A stretch of DNA of 50,885 nt, taken from Streptomyces sp. L-9-10. Its GTDB lineage: Bacteria > Actinomycetota > Actinomycetes > Streptomycetales > Streptomycetaceae. The stretch covers positions 1 through 50,885 of the forward strand of contig NZ_PHRF01000127.1 in assembly GCF_004151105.1 (NCBI RefSeq), written 5' to 3'. The position numbers were made by a program, and so were the translations under genes. Positions 7,776 to 16,717 of the stretch are shown piece by piece. A model generated the notes under the pieces. The model did no database searches and was not told where the DNA came from. It saw only the letters and a list, made by a program, of their open reading frames with translations. Position 1 is the stretch's first letter, and every line of letters starts with the position of its first letter.

Positions 7776-8407
7776 GCCTCGCAGCGCACGGCTTCCTGTC
7801 GCCCAGCGGGGTCGAGATCGCCTTCCTTCTCGTCGGTCTGGTCACCTTCGGCGCGGCCCTCGTGACCGTCACGACCAAACAGCTGGTGCACGCCGCCCTC
7901 TGGCTGGTCGTCACGCTCGGCGGTCTGGCCGTCGAATATCTGCTGCTCACGGCGGAGTTCATCGCCTGGGTGCAGGTCCTGATCTATCTCGGTTCCGTGG
8001 TGGTCCTCCTCCTCTTCGGGCTCATGCTCACCAAGGCGCCCATCGGCCGCTCCCCGGACGCCGATTCGGGCAACCGCCCGGTCGCCCTCGCGGTCGCCGT
8101 CGTCGCGGCCGTGTCCCTGGTCTGGGTGGTCGTCGACGCGTTCCATACGACCTGGATCGACCTGGACGGGCCGGCCCAGGGCTCCACCGAAGTGACCGGC
8201 CACTTCCTGTTCCGCAACTGGGTGCTGCCCTTCGAGGCGCTCTCCGTGCTCCTGCTGGCCGCACTCGTCGGCGCGATCGTGCTCTCCCGCAAACGCGACG
8301 CGACCGCGAAGAACAGCGCCGCGAAGGGCAGCAGCGCCACGAAGAACAGCGCCACGAAGGGCAGCAGCGCCGCCAGGAACAGCCGTAGCGGTAAGGAGCA
8401 GCGCTGA
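7772..8407 (+). CDS. nuoJ: NADH-quinone oxidoreductase subunit J
   Basis: A 211-residue membrane subunit with five hydrophobic segments. The diagnostic stretch LTAEFIAWVQVLIYLGSVVVLLLF is the conserved helix with a bulge found in NuoJ proteins. The C-terminal 35 residues are a Lys/Ser/Ala/Asn-rich tail with internal repeats (ATAKNSAAKGSS, ATKNSATKGSS). The start is the GTG in a GTGA overlap with nuoI, and the stop overlaps the nuoK ATG (TGATG). Confidence 0.94.
   Translation: MSLAAHGFLSPSGVEIAFLLVGLVTFGAALVTVTTKQLVHAALWLVVTLGGLAVEYLLLTAEFIAWVQVLIYLGSVVVLLLFGLMLTKAPIGRSPDADSGNRPVALAVAVVAAVSLVWVVVDAFHTTWIDLDGPAQGSTEVTGHFLFRNWVLPFEALSVLLLAALVGAIVLSRKRDATAKNSAAKGSSATKNSATKGSSAARNSRSGKEQR
8308..8373 (+). 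repeat. 33-bp coding tandem repeat, two copies, in nuoJ
   Basis: Two 33-base units, 8308-8340 and 8341-8373, differ at two positions and encode an 11-residue AKNSAAKGSSA-like unit in the polar NuoJ tail; a partial third copy follows. It is a second case, after nuoC, of a repeat-expanded tail within the same operon. Confidence 0.9.
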
Positions 8408-8787
8408 TGCATCTCGCCTATCCCGCCGTGCTCGCGGCCCTCCTGTTCTGCACCGGGCTGTACGGAGTACTCGCGCGACGCAACGCGATCCTCGTCCTGA
8501 TGTCCGTCGAGCTGATGCTCAACGCCGTCAACCTCAATCTGGTCGCCTTCGACGTCTGGCTCCGCGACACCCTGCACGCCGGCCAGGCGCTCACCCTCTT
8601 CGTCATCGCCATCGCCGCCGCGGAGATCGGCATCGGCCTGGCGATCGTCCTGATGGTCTACCGCAACCGCGGCACCTCGGACATCGACAGACTCCGCGAC
8701 ACCGCGGAAGGCCCCGACAGCCCCGGGGGTGCCGGGCCGGAAGCGACCGACACCGCCCCGGCGCAGAAGGCTGAGGCCACCGCGTGA
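8407..8787 (+). CDS. nuoK: NADH-quinone oxidoreductase subunit K
   Basis: A 126-residue membrane subunit with three helices, the MrpC-like part of complex I. The conserved acidic residue in helix 2 is visible in LMSVELMLNAVNLNL, and the third helix includes the conserved Glu in AIAAAEIGIGLAIVLMVYR. A polar tail of about 35 residues follows. The ATG overlaps the nuoJ stop; the end overlaps nuoL by GTGA. Confidence 0.96.
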   Translation: MHLAYPAVLAALLFCTGLYGVLARRNAILVLMSVELMLNAVNLNLVAFDVWLRDTLHAGQALTLFVIAIAAAEIGIGLAIVLMVYRNRGTSDIDRLRDTAEGPDSPGGAGPEATDTAPAQKAEATA

Positions 8788-10793
8788 CCACCACGACCCT
8801 CGCCGTCCTCGTCCCCCTCCTGCCCTTCCTGGGCGCGGTCGCCGGGCTGCTGCTCGGCCGCGTCGCGCCCGGGTTCGTACGCCCGCTGGCCATCCTGCCG
8901 ACGCTTGCCGCCGCGGCGTTCGCCATCGCCGTGGCCGTACGCCAGGGCGGCGGCGACGGTGATGGGAAGGCACCGCTGGACGCCGCGACCCAGCTCACCC
9001 CCACCGGCTCGGTCCCCATCGACCTCGCCCTGCACATCGACGGCTTCGCGGCCCTGGTCGCCGTCCTCGTCGGCGTCGTCGCGTCGTGCGTGCAGATCTA
9101 CTCGACGGGCTATCTGCGCGGCGACGCGCGCTACCCCTCGTACGCGGCCCTGGTCTCGCTCTTCACCTCCGCCATGCTGCTCGTCGTCTACTCCGGCGAT
9201 CTGATGGTGCTGCTGGTCGGCTGGGAGATCATGGGCATCTGCTCGTACTTCCTCGTCGGCCACTACTGGGAGACACCCGAGGCGCGCGCGGCCTCCCTCA
9301 AGGCCTTCCTCATCACCAAGCTCGGCGATGTCCCCTTCCTGATCGGGCTGTTCGCGCTCGCCTCCGACGCCGGGACGTTCCGCATCACCGGCGTGCTGAA
9401 GACCGTCGCCGACGGCGGCCTCGACCACCCCACGCTGATCGCGCTGCTGCTGCTCGCGGGCGTGGCCGGAAAGTCCGCGCAGTTCCCGCTGCACACCTGG
9501 CTGCCCGACGCGATGGCGGGCCCCACCCCCGTCTCCGCGCTGATCCACGCCGCGACGATGGTCGCCGCCGGTATCTACTTCGTGGCCCGGCTCCTCCCCG
9601 TCTTCGCCGCCTCGGCCGCCGCCCTGGTGGTGCTCGCCGTGATGGCCGCGATCACGATGGTCGGCTCGGCGCTCGCCGCCCTCGCGCAGGACGACATCAA
9701 ACGCGTCCTCGCCTACTCGACCATCGGCCAACTCGGCTATATGTCGGGCGCCCTGGCCGTGGGCGACCGGGGCGCGGCCGTCTTCCACCTCATCGCGCAC
9801 GGCGCGTTCAAAGCGCTCCTCTTCCTCGGCGCCGGCGTGATCATCCACGCCGCCGGCACCAACTCACTGGCCGCCATGTCCCGGATGCGCGGCCTCGCGC
9901 AGCGCATCCCGGACGCCTACTGGACGGTGACGGTCGCCCTGCTCGCGCTCGCCGCGATCCCTCCCTTCGCCGGCTTCTTCTCCAAAGAGTCCGTCCTCGT
10001 CGCCGCCGAGCACACGGCCCTCGGCGAATCCGGCGGCGCCGCCCCGGGGGCCGCCGGCTGGACCGTACTGATCGCCGGACTGCTCACCGCCCTCCTCACC
10101 GCCGCCTACGCGGCCCGCCTCTGGCTGCTGGCCTTCCGCGGCCGGGGCGCCGAAGTCCCCGACTACGGCAAGCAGCCCCTCGCCATGAACGCCGTCCTGT
10201 GGGTGCTCGCCATCCCCTCCATCGGCCTGGGCCTGGCCATCGGCTATCTCCCCGGCTGGTTCGACGGACACAGCCTCGCCCCGAACCTCACCACCTCCGT
10301 CCTGGGCACGGGCGTCGCGCTCGTCGGCGGCCTGCTCACCTACGGCTGCTGGCGGCACACCTCGGCGCTGGCCTCCCGCACGCCGATCGGGGCCGTCGTC
10401 TCCCACCCCGATACGGAGCCCGCCCTCGCGGAGAGGGAGGCCATCGAGATCCACACCCAGGTGTACGGCTCCATCGCGGGCGCCCCCGACCCCGCGGACC
10501 CCGCCCGCCTCCTGCTGGGGCCGCTCCACCGCCACGCGGCGGTCGGCTTCCACGTCGACGCCGTCTACCACCGTCTGTTCGTACGCCCCGTCCTGGCAGC
10601 CGCCCAGCTGGTCCGCTTCCTCGACCGCGAGGTCGTCGACACGTACGTACGCGCCGCGGGCACCGGCACCGGCTGGCTCGGCGCCGCCGTACGCCGCGCC
10701 CAGACCGGGAACGTGCAGACCTACCTCAGCGCCCTGCTGGCCGGCTCCGTCGTCCTGGCGATCGCCGCCGTACTCGTCGCCGCCGGAGCGTGA
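8784..10793 (+). CDS. nuoL: NADH-quinone oxidoreductase subunit L
   Basis: A 669-residue antiporter-like proton-pumping subunit. Visible are GWEIMGICSYFLVGHYW (helix with the conserved Glu), KSAQFPLHTWLPDAMAGPTPVSALIHAATMVAAG (conserved Lys and His of the broken helix region), DIKRVLAYSTIGQLGYM (conserved Lys) and LIAHGAFKALLFLGAG. The long C-terminal part with HVDAVYHRLFVRPV is typical of NuoL and its lateral helix. Length fits the family (about 610-680). Three bases separate it from nuoM. Confidence 0.97.
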   Translation: MTTTTLAVLVPLLPFLGAVAGLLLGRVAPGFVRPLAILPTLAAAAFAIAVAVRQGGGDGDGKAPLDAATQLTPTGSVPIDLALHIDGFAALVAVLVGVVASCVQIYSTGYLRGDARYPSYAALVSLFTSAMLLVVYSGDLMVLLVGWEIMGICSYFLVGHYWETPEARAASLKAFLITKLGDVPFLIGLFALASDAGTFRITGVLKTVADGGLDHPTLIALLLLAGVAGKSAQFPLHTWLPDAMAGPTPVSALIHAATMVAAGIYFVARLLPVFAASAAALVVLAVMAAITMVGSALAALAQDDIKRVLAYSTIGQLGYMSGALAVGDRGAAVFHLIAHGAFKALLFLGAGVIIHAAGTNSLAAMSRMRGLAQRIPDAYWTVTVALLALAAIPPFAGFFSKESVLVAAEHTALGESGGAAPGAAGWTVLIAGLLTALLTAAYAARLWLLAFRGRGAEVPDYGKQPLAMNAVLWVLAIPSIGLGLAIGYLPGWFDGHSLAPNLTTSVLGTGVALVGGLLTYGCWRHTSALASRTPIGAVVSHPDTEPALAEREAIEIHTQVYGSIAGAPDPADPARLLLGPLHRHAAVGFHVDAVYHRLFVRPVLAAAQLVRFLDREVVDTYVRAAGTGTGWLGAAVRRAQTGNVQTYLSALLAGSVVLAIAAVLVAAGA

Positions 10794-10796
10794 GCC

Positions 10797-12446
10797 GTGA
10801 TCGATATCAGTGAGTCCGTGATGCAGTTCCTTCTCGCGTTGATCGTCGTCGGGCCGCTCATCGGGGCCGTCGCGGCGCTCCTCCCGGCCCCGCCCGGACT
10901 GCGCGGCAAGAGCCCCGACCAGGCCGTGCTGCGCCACGGCGTGACCGTGACCGGCGCGATCCTCCTCGCGACGATCGTCCTGGCACTCGGCTTCGACCAT
11001 GACCAGCCGTCAAAGATGCAGGCCACCACGGACATCAGCTGGATCGCGGCACTGGACGTGCGGATCCATCTCGGCGTCGACGGCATTTCCCTCCCCCTTC
11101 TGGTCCTGACCGCGCTGCTGACCTTCCTGTGCGCGCTCTACAGCTACTTCAAGATGCCTCCGGGCCCCTCTCCCAAGGGGTTCGTGGCCCTGCTGCTCGT
11201 GCTGGAGTCCGGCACGCTCGCGACCTTCGCCGTCCTCGACCTCCTGCTCTTCTTCCTGGCCTTCGAGATGGTGCTGATCCCGATGTACTTCCTCATCGCC
11301 CGCTGGGGCGGCTCGGAAGGCGTCACCGGCGGCAGGCAGGCCGCCGCCTTCAAGTTCATCCTCTATACGCTGCTCGGCTCCGTGGTCATGCTGCTCGGCC
11401 TGCTGCTGATCGGTCTCAACGCGGGCACATTCGACATGGTGGCACTCGCCACTGACAACGGCCGCGGGCTCAGCACATCCGTGCAGCTCATCGCCGTTCT
11501 GGCGATCGGCCTCGGCCTCGCGGTCAAGACCCCGATGTGGCCGCTGCACAGCTGGCTGCCCGACGCCCACACCGCCGCCCCGACCGTCGGCTCGGTGCTC
11601 CTCGCCGGCGTTCTGCTCAAAATGGGTACGTACGGCTTCGTCCGCATCGTCCTGCCCATCGCCCCCGACGGCATGCGGACCTTCGCGCCCTACCTCGCCG
11701 CCTTCGCCGTCGTCGGCATCATCTACGGCTCCCTGGCCTGTCTCGCCCTGGCCAAACAGGGCGCGGGCGGCGACCTCAAACGGCTGATCGCGTACTCCTC
11801 CGTCGGCCACATGGGCTTCGTCCTGCTCGGCATCGCGACCATGACACCCACCGGCGTCAACGGCGCGCTCTTCGCCAACATCGCCCACGGCCTCATCACC
11901 GGCCTGCTGTTCTTCCTGGTCGGAGCGGTCAAGGAGCGGTACGGCAGCGCCGACCTCGACACCCTCGCCGGAGCGACGGGCGCCGCGCTCTACGGCCGCG
12001 CCCCCCGCCTCGGCGGGCTGCTCGCCTTCGCGGCCGTCGCCTCGCTCGGCCTGCCCGGCCTCGCCGGGTTCTGGGGCGAGATGCTCGCGATGTTCGGGGC
12101 CTTCGACCCCGCGGAGGGCCTGAGCCGCCCCGCCTTCCTCACCTTCATGGTGATCGCCGGCTTCGGCACGCTGCTCACCGCCGCGTATCTGCTGATCGTC
12201 GTACGCCGCGTCTGCATGGGCGCGCAACCGCACGAAGCGCCGCGAGAGGCCCCGCGGGAAGCTCAACAGGACGAAGCGGGGGCAGGAGCGCCGGAACCGG
12301 CGCGCTTCGCCGACGTCCGGACCTATGAGTTCGCCGCCTGGACCCCGCTCGTCGTCCTCACCGTCCTCGCCGGACTCTGGCCCGCGGTCCTGCTCGGCCT
12401 CACCGACCCCGCCGTGCAGAAGCTCCTCGCAGGAGGCAAGTCGTGA
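10797..12446 (+). CDS. nuoM: NADH-quinone oxidoreductase subunit M
   Basis: A 549-residue antiporter-like subunit with about 14 helices. Motifs are FLAFEMVLIPMYFLIARWGG (conserved Glu), KTPMWPLHSWLPDAHTAAPTVGSVLLAG, DLKRLIAYSSVGHMGFVLLG and NIAHGLITGLLFFLVGAVKERYG. A Glu/Ala/Pro-rich insertion (about residues 478-500, EAPREAPREAQQDEAGAGAP) lies in a loop before the last helix. The GTG at 10797 is used; internal starts are less likely because the first helix follows at once. It overlaps nuoN by GTGA. Confidence 0.96.
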   Translation: MIDISESVMQFLLALIVVGPLIGAVAALLPAPPGLRGKSPDQAVLRHGVTVTGAILLATIVLALGFDHDQPSKMQATTDISWIAALDVRIHLGVDGISLPLLVLTALLTFLCALYSYFKMPPGPSPKGFVALLLVLESGTLATFAVLDLLLFFLAFEMVLIPMYFLIARWGGSEGVTGGRQAAAFKFILYTLLGSVVMLLGLLLIGLNAGTFDMVALATDNGRGLSTSVQLIAVLAIGLGLAVKTPMWPLHSWLPDAHTAAPTVGSVLLAGVLLKMGTYGFVRIVLPIAPDGMRTFAPYLAAFAVVGIIYGSLACLALAKQGAGGDLKRLIAYSSVGHMGFVLLGIATMTPTGVNGALFANIAHGLITGLLFFLVGAVKERYGSADLDTLAGATGAALYGRAPRLGGLLAFAAVASLGLPGLAGFWGEMLAMFGAFDPAEGLSRPAFLTFMVIAGFGTLLTAAYLLIVVRRVCMGAQPHEAPREAPREAQQDEAGAGAPEPARFADVRTYEFAAWTPLVVLTVLAGLWPAVLLGLTDPAVQKLLAGGKS

Positions 12447-14053
12447 ACGTGGCCGCCGAGAGCGCCGCCACCGGCGCCAGCCTCGTCCAGTCGATCGACT
12501 GGCTCGCGATCGCGCCCCCCACCCTCACGGCGGTGGCCGCCCTGATCGTGCTCGTCGCCGATCTCTTCGTACCGGAGCACCGCAAGCCGCTCCTCGGCGG
12601 TATCGCGATCGCCGGTCTCGTCGCCGCGCTCCTCACCCTCCTCCCGCTGCGCGCCGGCGACCGCTCGACGTTCTGCCTCACCACCGAGGCCGACGTGTGC
12701 AGCTACACCGCCGACCACTTCGCCCTGGTCATCCAGCTGCTGGTGCTCGGCGGCGCGCTGCTCACCGCGCTGATCTCGCTCCACGACAGCAGGAAACTCC
12801 CCGTGGGGGAGTACTGGTTCCTGCTGCTCGCCTCGGCCGCCGGCGCCGCGCTGCTGCCCGCCTCGCGTGATCTCGCCACCCTTGTCGTCGCCCTCGAAGT
12901 GGCCTCGCTGCCCGCGTTCGCCCTCGTCGGACTGCGGCGCGGCGACCGGCTCTCCTCCGAGGCCGCGCTGAAGTTCTTCCTCTCGTCGGTGACCGCGACC
13001 GCCGTGATGCTGCTGGGCGTCAGCTTCGTGTACGCCGCGACCGGCACCCTCCACCTCACCCGGATCGCCGCGGAACTGGGCCATGTCCCCGGCCAGCTGG
13101 ACACCCTCGCCAAGGTGGGCGTCGCCCTCACGCTCGTCGGCTTCGCCTTCAAGACGGCCGCCGCACCGTTCCACTTCTGGGTCCCCGACACCTATGTGGG
13201 CGCGCCCCTGCCCATCGCCGCGTACCTCTCCGTCGTCGGGAAGGCGGTCGGCTTCTCCGGCCTCATCCTGGTGACCGTCATCGCGTTCCCCACGTACCGG
13301 GACGTGTGGGGCCCGGTCCTCGCGGTCATCGCCGCGCTCACCATGACCCTCGGCAATGTGGCGGCGGTACGGCAGCCGGCCACCCGCGCGCACAGCGCGG
13401 TACGGCTGCTGGCCTGGTCGTCCGTGGGCCAGGCGGGCTACCTCCTGGTACCGATCGCCGCCGCGGCGTACGAGGGCGGGGACCGGATCGGGTCCACCGT
13501 CGCGTACGCCCTGATGTACGCCGTCGTGAACCTCGGCGCGTTCGCGGTCGTCGCGCTGGTGGCCCGTACGCGGCCGCTGAACCGCCTCGCCGACTACCGG
13601 GGCCTCTACGCGCGGCGGCCCCTCGTGGCCCTCGCGATGGGCTTCTTCCTGCTCTGCCTCGCCGGGCTGCCGCCGGGCATCATCGGCCTGTTCGCCAAGG
13701 TCACGGTCTTCTCGGCGGCCGTCGACGCGGGCCTCGGCTGGCTGGCCGTCGTCATGGCCGCCAATGTGGTGATCGCGCTGTACTACTACCTCCAGTGGAC
13801 GGCGGCCCTCTTCCGCGCGCCGGAGCCCGAGGCCGCGAGCGCGGGTCCGGAGGCCGGTACCGGCAGGGCGCAAGCCGGCGGCGTGACTCCTCGGACCCCC
13901 GGCGTGGCCCCGGTGGGCGGAGGGGACGAGGTGGCCGTCGGCCGGCCCCCCGCGGCCGTCACCGTCGCGATCGCGCTCACAGCCGCCGCCGGTGTCGCCC
14001 TCTCCGGGGCGCCTCAGCTCGTCCTGCGCTTCGCCGGTACCAGCCTGTTCTGA
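12443..14053 (+). CDS. nuoN: NADH-quinone oxidoreductase subunit N
   Basis: A 536-residue antiporter-like subunit and the last gene of the operon. Visible are VVALEVASLPAFALVGLRRGDRLSSEAALKFFL (conserved Glu and Lys), GFAFKTAAAPFHFWVPDTYVGAPLPIAAYLSV and AVRLLAWSSVGQAGYLLVPIA. A Gly/Pro/Ala-rich loop lies at about residues 455-500. The stop at 14053 is followed by about 200 bases with no gene before htpX; I see no clear terminator after nuoN. Confidence 0.96.
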   Translation: MNVAAESAATGASLVQSIDWLAIAPPTLTAVAALIVLVADLFVPEHRKPLLGGIAIAGLVAALLTLLPLRAGDRSTFCLTTEADVCSYTADHFALVIQLLVLGGALLTALISLHDSRKLPVGEYWFLLLASAAGAALLPASRDLATLVVALEVASLPAFALVGLRRGDRLSSEAALKFFLSSVTATAVMLLGVSFVYAATGTLHLTRIAAELGHVPGQLDTLAKVGVALTLVGFAFKTAAAPFHFWVPDTYVGAPLPIAAYLSVVGKAVGFSGLILVTVIAFPTYRDVWGPVLAVIAALTMTLGNVAAVRQPATRAHSAVRLLAWSSVGQAGYLLVPIAAAAYEGGDRIGSTVAYALMYAVVNLGAFAVVALVARTRPLNRLADYRGLYARRPLVALAMGFFLLCLAGLPPGIIGLFAKVTVFSAAVDAGLGWLAVVMAANVVIALYYYLQWTAALFRAPEPEAASAGPEAGTGRAQAGGVTPRTPGVAPVGGGDEVAVGRPPAAVTVAIALTAAAGVALSGAPQLVLRFAGTSLF

Positions 14054-14186
14054 GCCCACGCCGGCCCCCTGGGCGGCCCACGCCCGCGCCCCCTCCCGCA
14101 CCACCGCCACCCGGACGGCGTACGCCCCTGTCCGGCGGAACAAGGGAACCCGTGCCGCCCGCCTGGCGTTGACCAGTACGGAAGGG

Positions 14187-14202
14187 TCCACTGAAGAGTG
14201 GA
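14187..14202. promoter_or_regulatory. Inverted repeat upstream of htpX (possible operator)
   Basis: TCCACT (14187-14192) and AGTGGA (14197-14202) form a perfect 6-bp inverted repeat around GAAG. A TTGACC box lies just upstream at 14169-14174. The pair lies about 50 bases before the htpX start, in the nuoN-htpX gap. A role in htpX regulation is inference from position only. Confidence 0.4.
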
Positions 14203-14250
14203 GCAGCACCAGCAAAGGGTTCCCCTGCCGCACCACTTGGAGGGCGTACC

Positions 14251-15114
14251 GTGCACCGCCGGCACAACGGGCTCAGGACCGCCGTACTCCTCGGGGGACT
14301 GTCCGCACTCATCATCGCGATCGGCAGTTTCTTCGGCAGTACGGGCCTGATCGTCGCGCTCGTCGTGGCGATCGGCACGAACGCGTACGCCTACTGGAAC
14401 AGCGACAAGCTGGCCCTGCGCGCCATGCGCGCGCGCCCCGTCAGCGAGTTCGAGGCACCCCAGCTCTATCGCATCGTCCGTGAGCTCTCGACCGCCGCCC
14501 GCCAGCCCATGCCACGGCTCTACATCTCGCCCACCCAGGCCCCCAACGCGTTCGCCACCGGCCGCAACCCGCGCAACGCCGCTGTCTGCTGCACGGAAGG
14601 CATCCTCCAGATCCTGGACGAGCGCGAGCTGCGCGGAGTCCTGGGCCATGAGCTGAGCCATGTCTACAACCGGGACATCCTGATCTCGTCCGTCGCCGGA
14701 GCCCTCGCCTCAGTGGTGATGTTCCTGGTGAACTTCGCCTGGCTGATTCCTTTCGGCCGGTCGGACGACGACGACGGCCCCGGGATCTTCGGAATGCTGC
14801 TGATCATGATCCTGGGCCCGCTCGCGGCCTCGGTGATCCAGCTGGCGGTGAGCCGCTCGCGGGAGTACGAAGCCGACGCGTCGGGCGCCCAGATCACCGG
14901 CGACCCGCTCGCTCTGGCCAGTGCGCTGCGTAAACTGGACGCGGGGACGAAACAGCTTCCGCTGCCTCCCGAGCCACGGATCGAGACCGCGAGCCACATG
15001 ATGATCGCGAACCCCTTCCGTCCCGGGGAGGGGGTCTCGAAGCTGTTTTCCACGCACCCGCCGATGGCGGAGCGCATCGCCCGACTGGAACAGATGGCAG
15101 GTCGCCGACCATGA
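14251..15114 (+). CDS. htpX: Membrane zinc metalloprotease HtpX (M48 family)
   Basis: A 287-residue protein. Two helices at about 10-28 and 30-48 are followed by the catalytic motif GHELSHVYNRD (His133, Glu134, His137), a second membrane region (about 145-200) and the third zinc ligand region SREYEADASG. Length matches HtpX (about 285-295). The family degrades damaged or misfolded membrane proteins as a quality-control partner of FtsH. The GTG at 14251 is supported by TTGGAGGG 7-14 bases upstream. It is coupled to the next gene by an ATGA overlap. Confidence 0.95.
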   Translation: MHRRHNGLRTAVLLGGLSALIIAIGSFFGSTGLIVALVVAIGTNAYAYWNSDKLALRAMRARPVSEFEAPQLYRIVRELSTAARQPMPRLYISPTQAPNAFATGRNPRNAAVCCTEGILQILDERELRGVLGHELSHVYNRDILISSVAGALASVVMFLVNFAWLIPFGRSDDDDGPGIFGMLLIMILGPLAASVIQLAVSRSREYEADASGAQITGDPLALASALRKLDAGTKQLPLPPEPRIETASHMMIANPFRPGEGVSKLFSTHPPMAERIARLEQMAGRRP

Positions 15115-15503
15115 AGACAATCCTGAACGTCATATGGCTCGTTCTGTGCGGCTTCTGGATGTGCCTCGGGTATCTGCTGGCGGGCGCGCTGCTCTGCGTC
15201 ACGATCATCGGCATCCCCTTCGGGGTGGCCGCGTTCCGTATCGGTTTCTACGCCCTGTGGCCCTTCGGCTACCGGGCGGTCGACCGCCGCGACGCGGGCG
15301 CGCCCTCCTGCGTGGGCAATGTGCTGTGGCTGGTTCTCGCGGGCTGGTGGCTCGCGCTCGGCCATATCCTCACCGGCATCGCCCTCTGCGTCACGATCAT
15401 CGGAATCCCGCTGGGCCTGGCCAACTTCAAGCTGATTCCGCTCTCGCTGATGCCGCTCGGCAAGGAAATCGTCCCCACCGACGAGCCGTTCGCGGCCCGC
15501 TGA
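15111..15503 (+). CDS. YccF domain inner-membrane protein
   Basis: A 130-residue protein made of two similar halves, each with a Trp/Leu-rich helix followed by LCVTIIGIPFGVAAFRIG (first half) or LCVTIIGIPLGLANFKLIP (second half). This duplicated ITIIGIPFG-type motif is the YccF signature. About four membrane helices are predicted by eye. Function is unknown for the family. It overlaps the htpX stop (ATGA), so the two are likely co-translated. Confidence 0.88.
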   Translation: MKTILNVIWLVLCGFWMCLGYLLAGALLCVTIIGIPFGVAAFRIGFYALWPFGYRAVDRRDAGAPSCVGNVLWLVLAGWWLALGHILTGIALCVTIIGIPLGLANFKLIPLSLMPLGKEIVPTDEPFAAR

Positions 15504-15675
15504 CCGCCCGCTCGCCCGCCCGCTCGCCCACTCGTCCGCTTGTTGTGCGCTTGCTGTGCGTTTGCCGTGATCCGTCGGAAGTGTTCTGAACTGTCCGCCA
15601 GGTGCAACCGCCACCCGCCTGTACCGCGTCTTCCTGGGCACGACTGTTTGAAGGCGTGAAGGGCAGGTTCAAGGC

Positions 15676-15945
15676 ATGGGTGTCATCAGCTGGATCATTC
15701 TAGGACTTCTCGCCGGGGCCGCCGCCAAGATCCTCCTCCCGGGCCGGGACCCGGGCGGACTGATCGGTACGACCCTCATAGGCATCGCGGGCGCCTTCAT
15801 CGGCGGCTGGATCTCGGCCCGTTGGCTCGACCATCCCATCAGCAAGGAGTTCTACGACGGGCCGACCTGGATCTCCGCCATCGGCGGCGCTCTTGTCCTG
15901 CTCGTTCTCTACCGGCTCCTTTTCGGCCACTCCCGCTCGCGCTGA
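15676..15945 (+). CDS. GlsB/YeaQ/YmgE family small membrane protein
   Basis: An 89-residue protein with three hydrophobic segments. It has the family pattern: a first helix (SWIILGLLAGAAAKILLPG), a short loop with RDPGGLIGTTLIGIAGAFIGGWI, and a last helix (ISAIGGALVLLVLYRLLFG). These are often called transglycosylase-associated proteins, but no enzymatic residue is evident. A 172-base gap rich in GCTCGCCC-like repeats separates it from the YccF gene; a promoter may lie there, but no clear boxes were seen. Confidence 0.85.
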   Translation: MGVISWIILGLLAGAAAKILLPGRDPGGLIGTTLIGIAGAFIGGWISARWLDHPISKEFYDGPTWISAIGGALVLLVLYRLLFGHSRSR

Positions 15946-16024
15946 CGCCGCCCCGCCCGGGTCTCGCGTCGCCCCGCCGACAGCCGCCGGCCGTCCCCCG
16001 GTCCCGCGCCGCCCGCCGGCTCCG

Positions 16025-16684
16025 CTACGCGAGACCGGTCTCGCGCAGGGTGATGTTCAACCGCCCGCTGTGCAGACCCGTGGCCGGGCCGGCCGTACCC
16101 GGCCAGACCTTGGGCACCCCGTGGTAAGCGAACCGCGACGGTCCCCCGAAGACGAAGAGGTCCCCGGAGGAGAGTTCGACGTCCGTGTACGGCCGCCACC
16201 GGCTCTCCGTATTGCCGAAGCGGAAGACACACCGGTCGCCGATGCTCAGGGACACCACCGGCGCCCCCGACTTCTCGTCCTTGTCCTGGTGCATCCCCAT
16301 CTTCGCGGCGCCCTCATAGAAGTTGATCAGCGCCGTGTCCGGGGTGTACGCCGCACCCGCCGCCGGATCGCCGTACGCCTCGACCACCGCCTCGCGCCCC
16401 AACTCGACGAGCCAGTCCGGGAACTCCGCCACCCGCGCGCCGTTCACATCGCCCGCGGTACGGGTGTACGCGTACGGCTGCCAGTGCCAGCCCACGCAGA
16501 CGGTCTGTACGGACATCACACCGCCGCTCGGCAGCACCGTGTGCCGGATCGGCACCGGCCCCCGCGCCCAGCCCCGGCAGGCGTCCACCAGCTCCCGCTG
16601 CCGCGCCTCGGACAGCCAGGAGGGCACATGCACGGCGCCGGGAGCGACGACGGCTCGCGGCCTCGGGAACAGTTCCCCGCTCAT
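16025..16684 (-). CDS. alkB: AlkB-like 2-oxoglutarate/Fe(II) dioxygenase (DNA alkylation repair)
   Basis: A 219-residue protein. The iron ligands are visible as His132-x-Asp134 (GMHQDKDE) and His188 (FAYHG); the 2-oxoglutarate-binding arginines lie in GRLNITLRETG (Arg208, Arg214). The AlkB-type segments ALINFYEGAAKMG and VSLSIGDRCVFRFG are present. AlkB oxidatively removes methyl groups from 1-methyladenine and 3-methylcytosine. ATG 16684 is used, with GGGGACG upstream; a GTG codon immediately before it is also possible. It lies 33 bases downstream of an Ogt-like gene on the same strand. Confidence 0.9.
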   Translation of the reverse strand: MSGELFPRPRAVVAPGAVHVPSWLSEARQRELVDACRGWARGPVPIRHTVLPSGGVMSVQTVCVGWHWQPYAYTRTAGDVNGARVAEFPDWLVELGREAVVEAYGDPAAGAAYTPDTALINFYEGAAKMGMHQDKDEKSGAPVVSLSIGDRCVFRFGNTESRWRPYTDVELSSGDLFVFGGPSRFAYHGVPKVWPGTAGPATGLHSGRLNITLRETGLA

Positions 16685-16717
16685 CACACGTCCCCGCTCA
16701 TCCCGCCGGCGCGTCCT

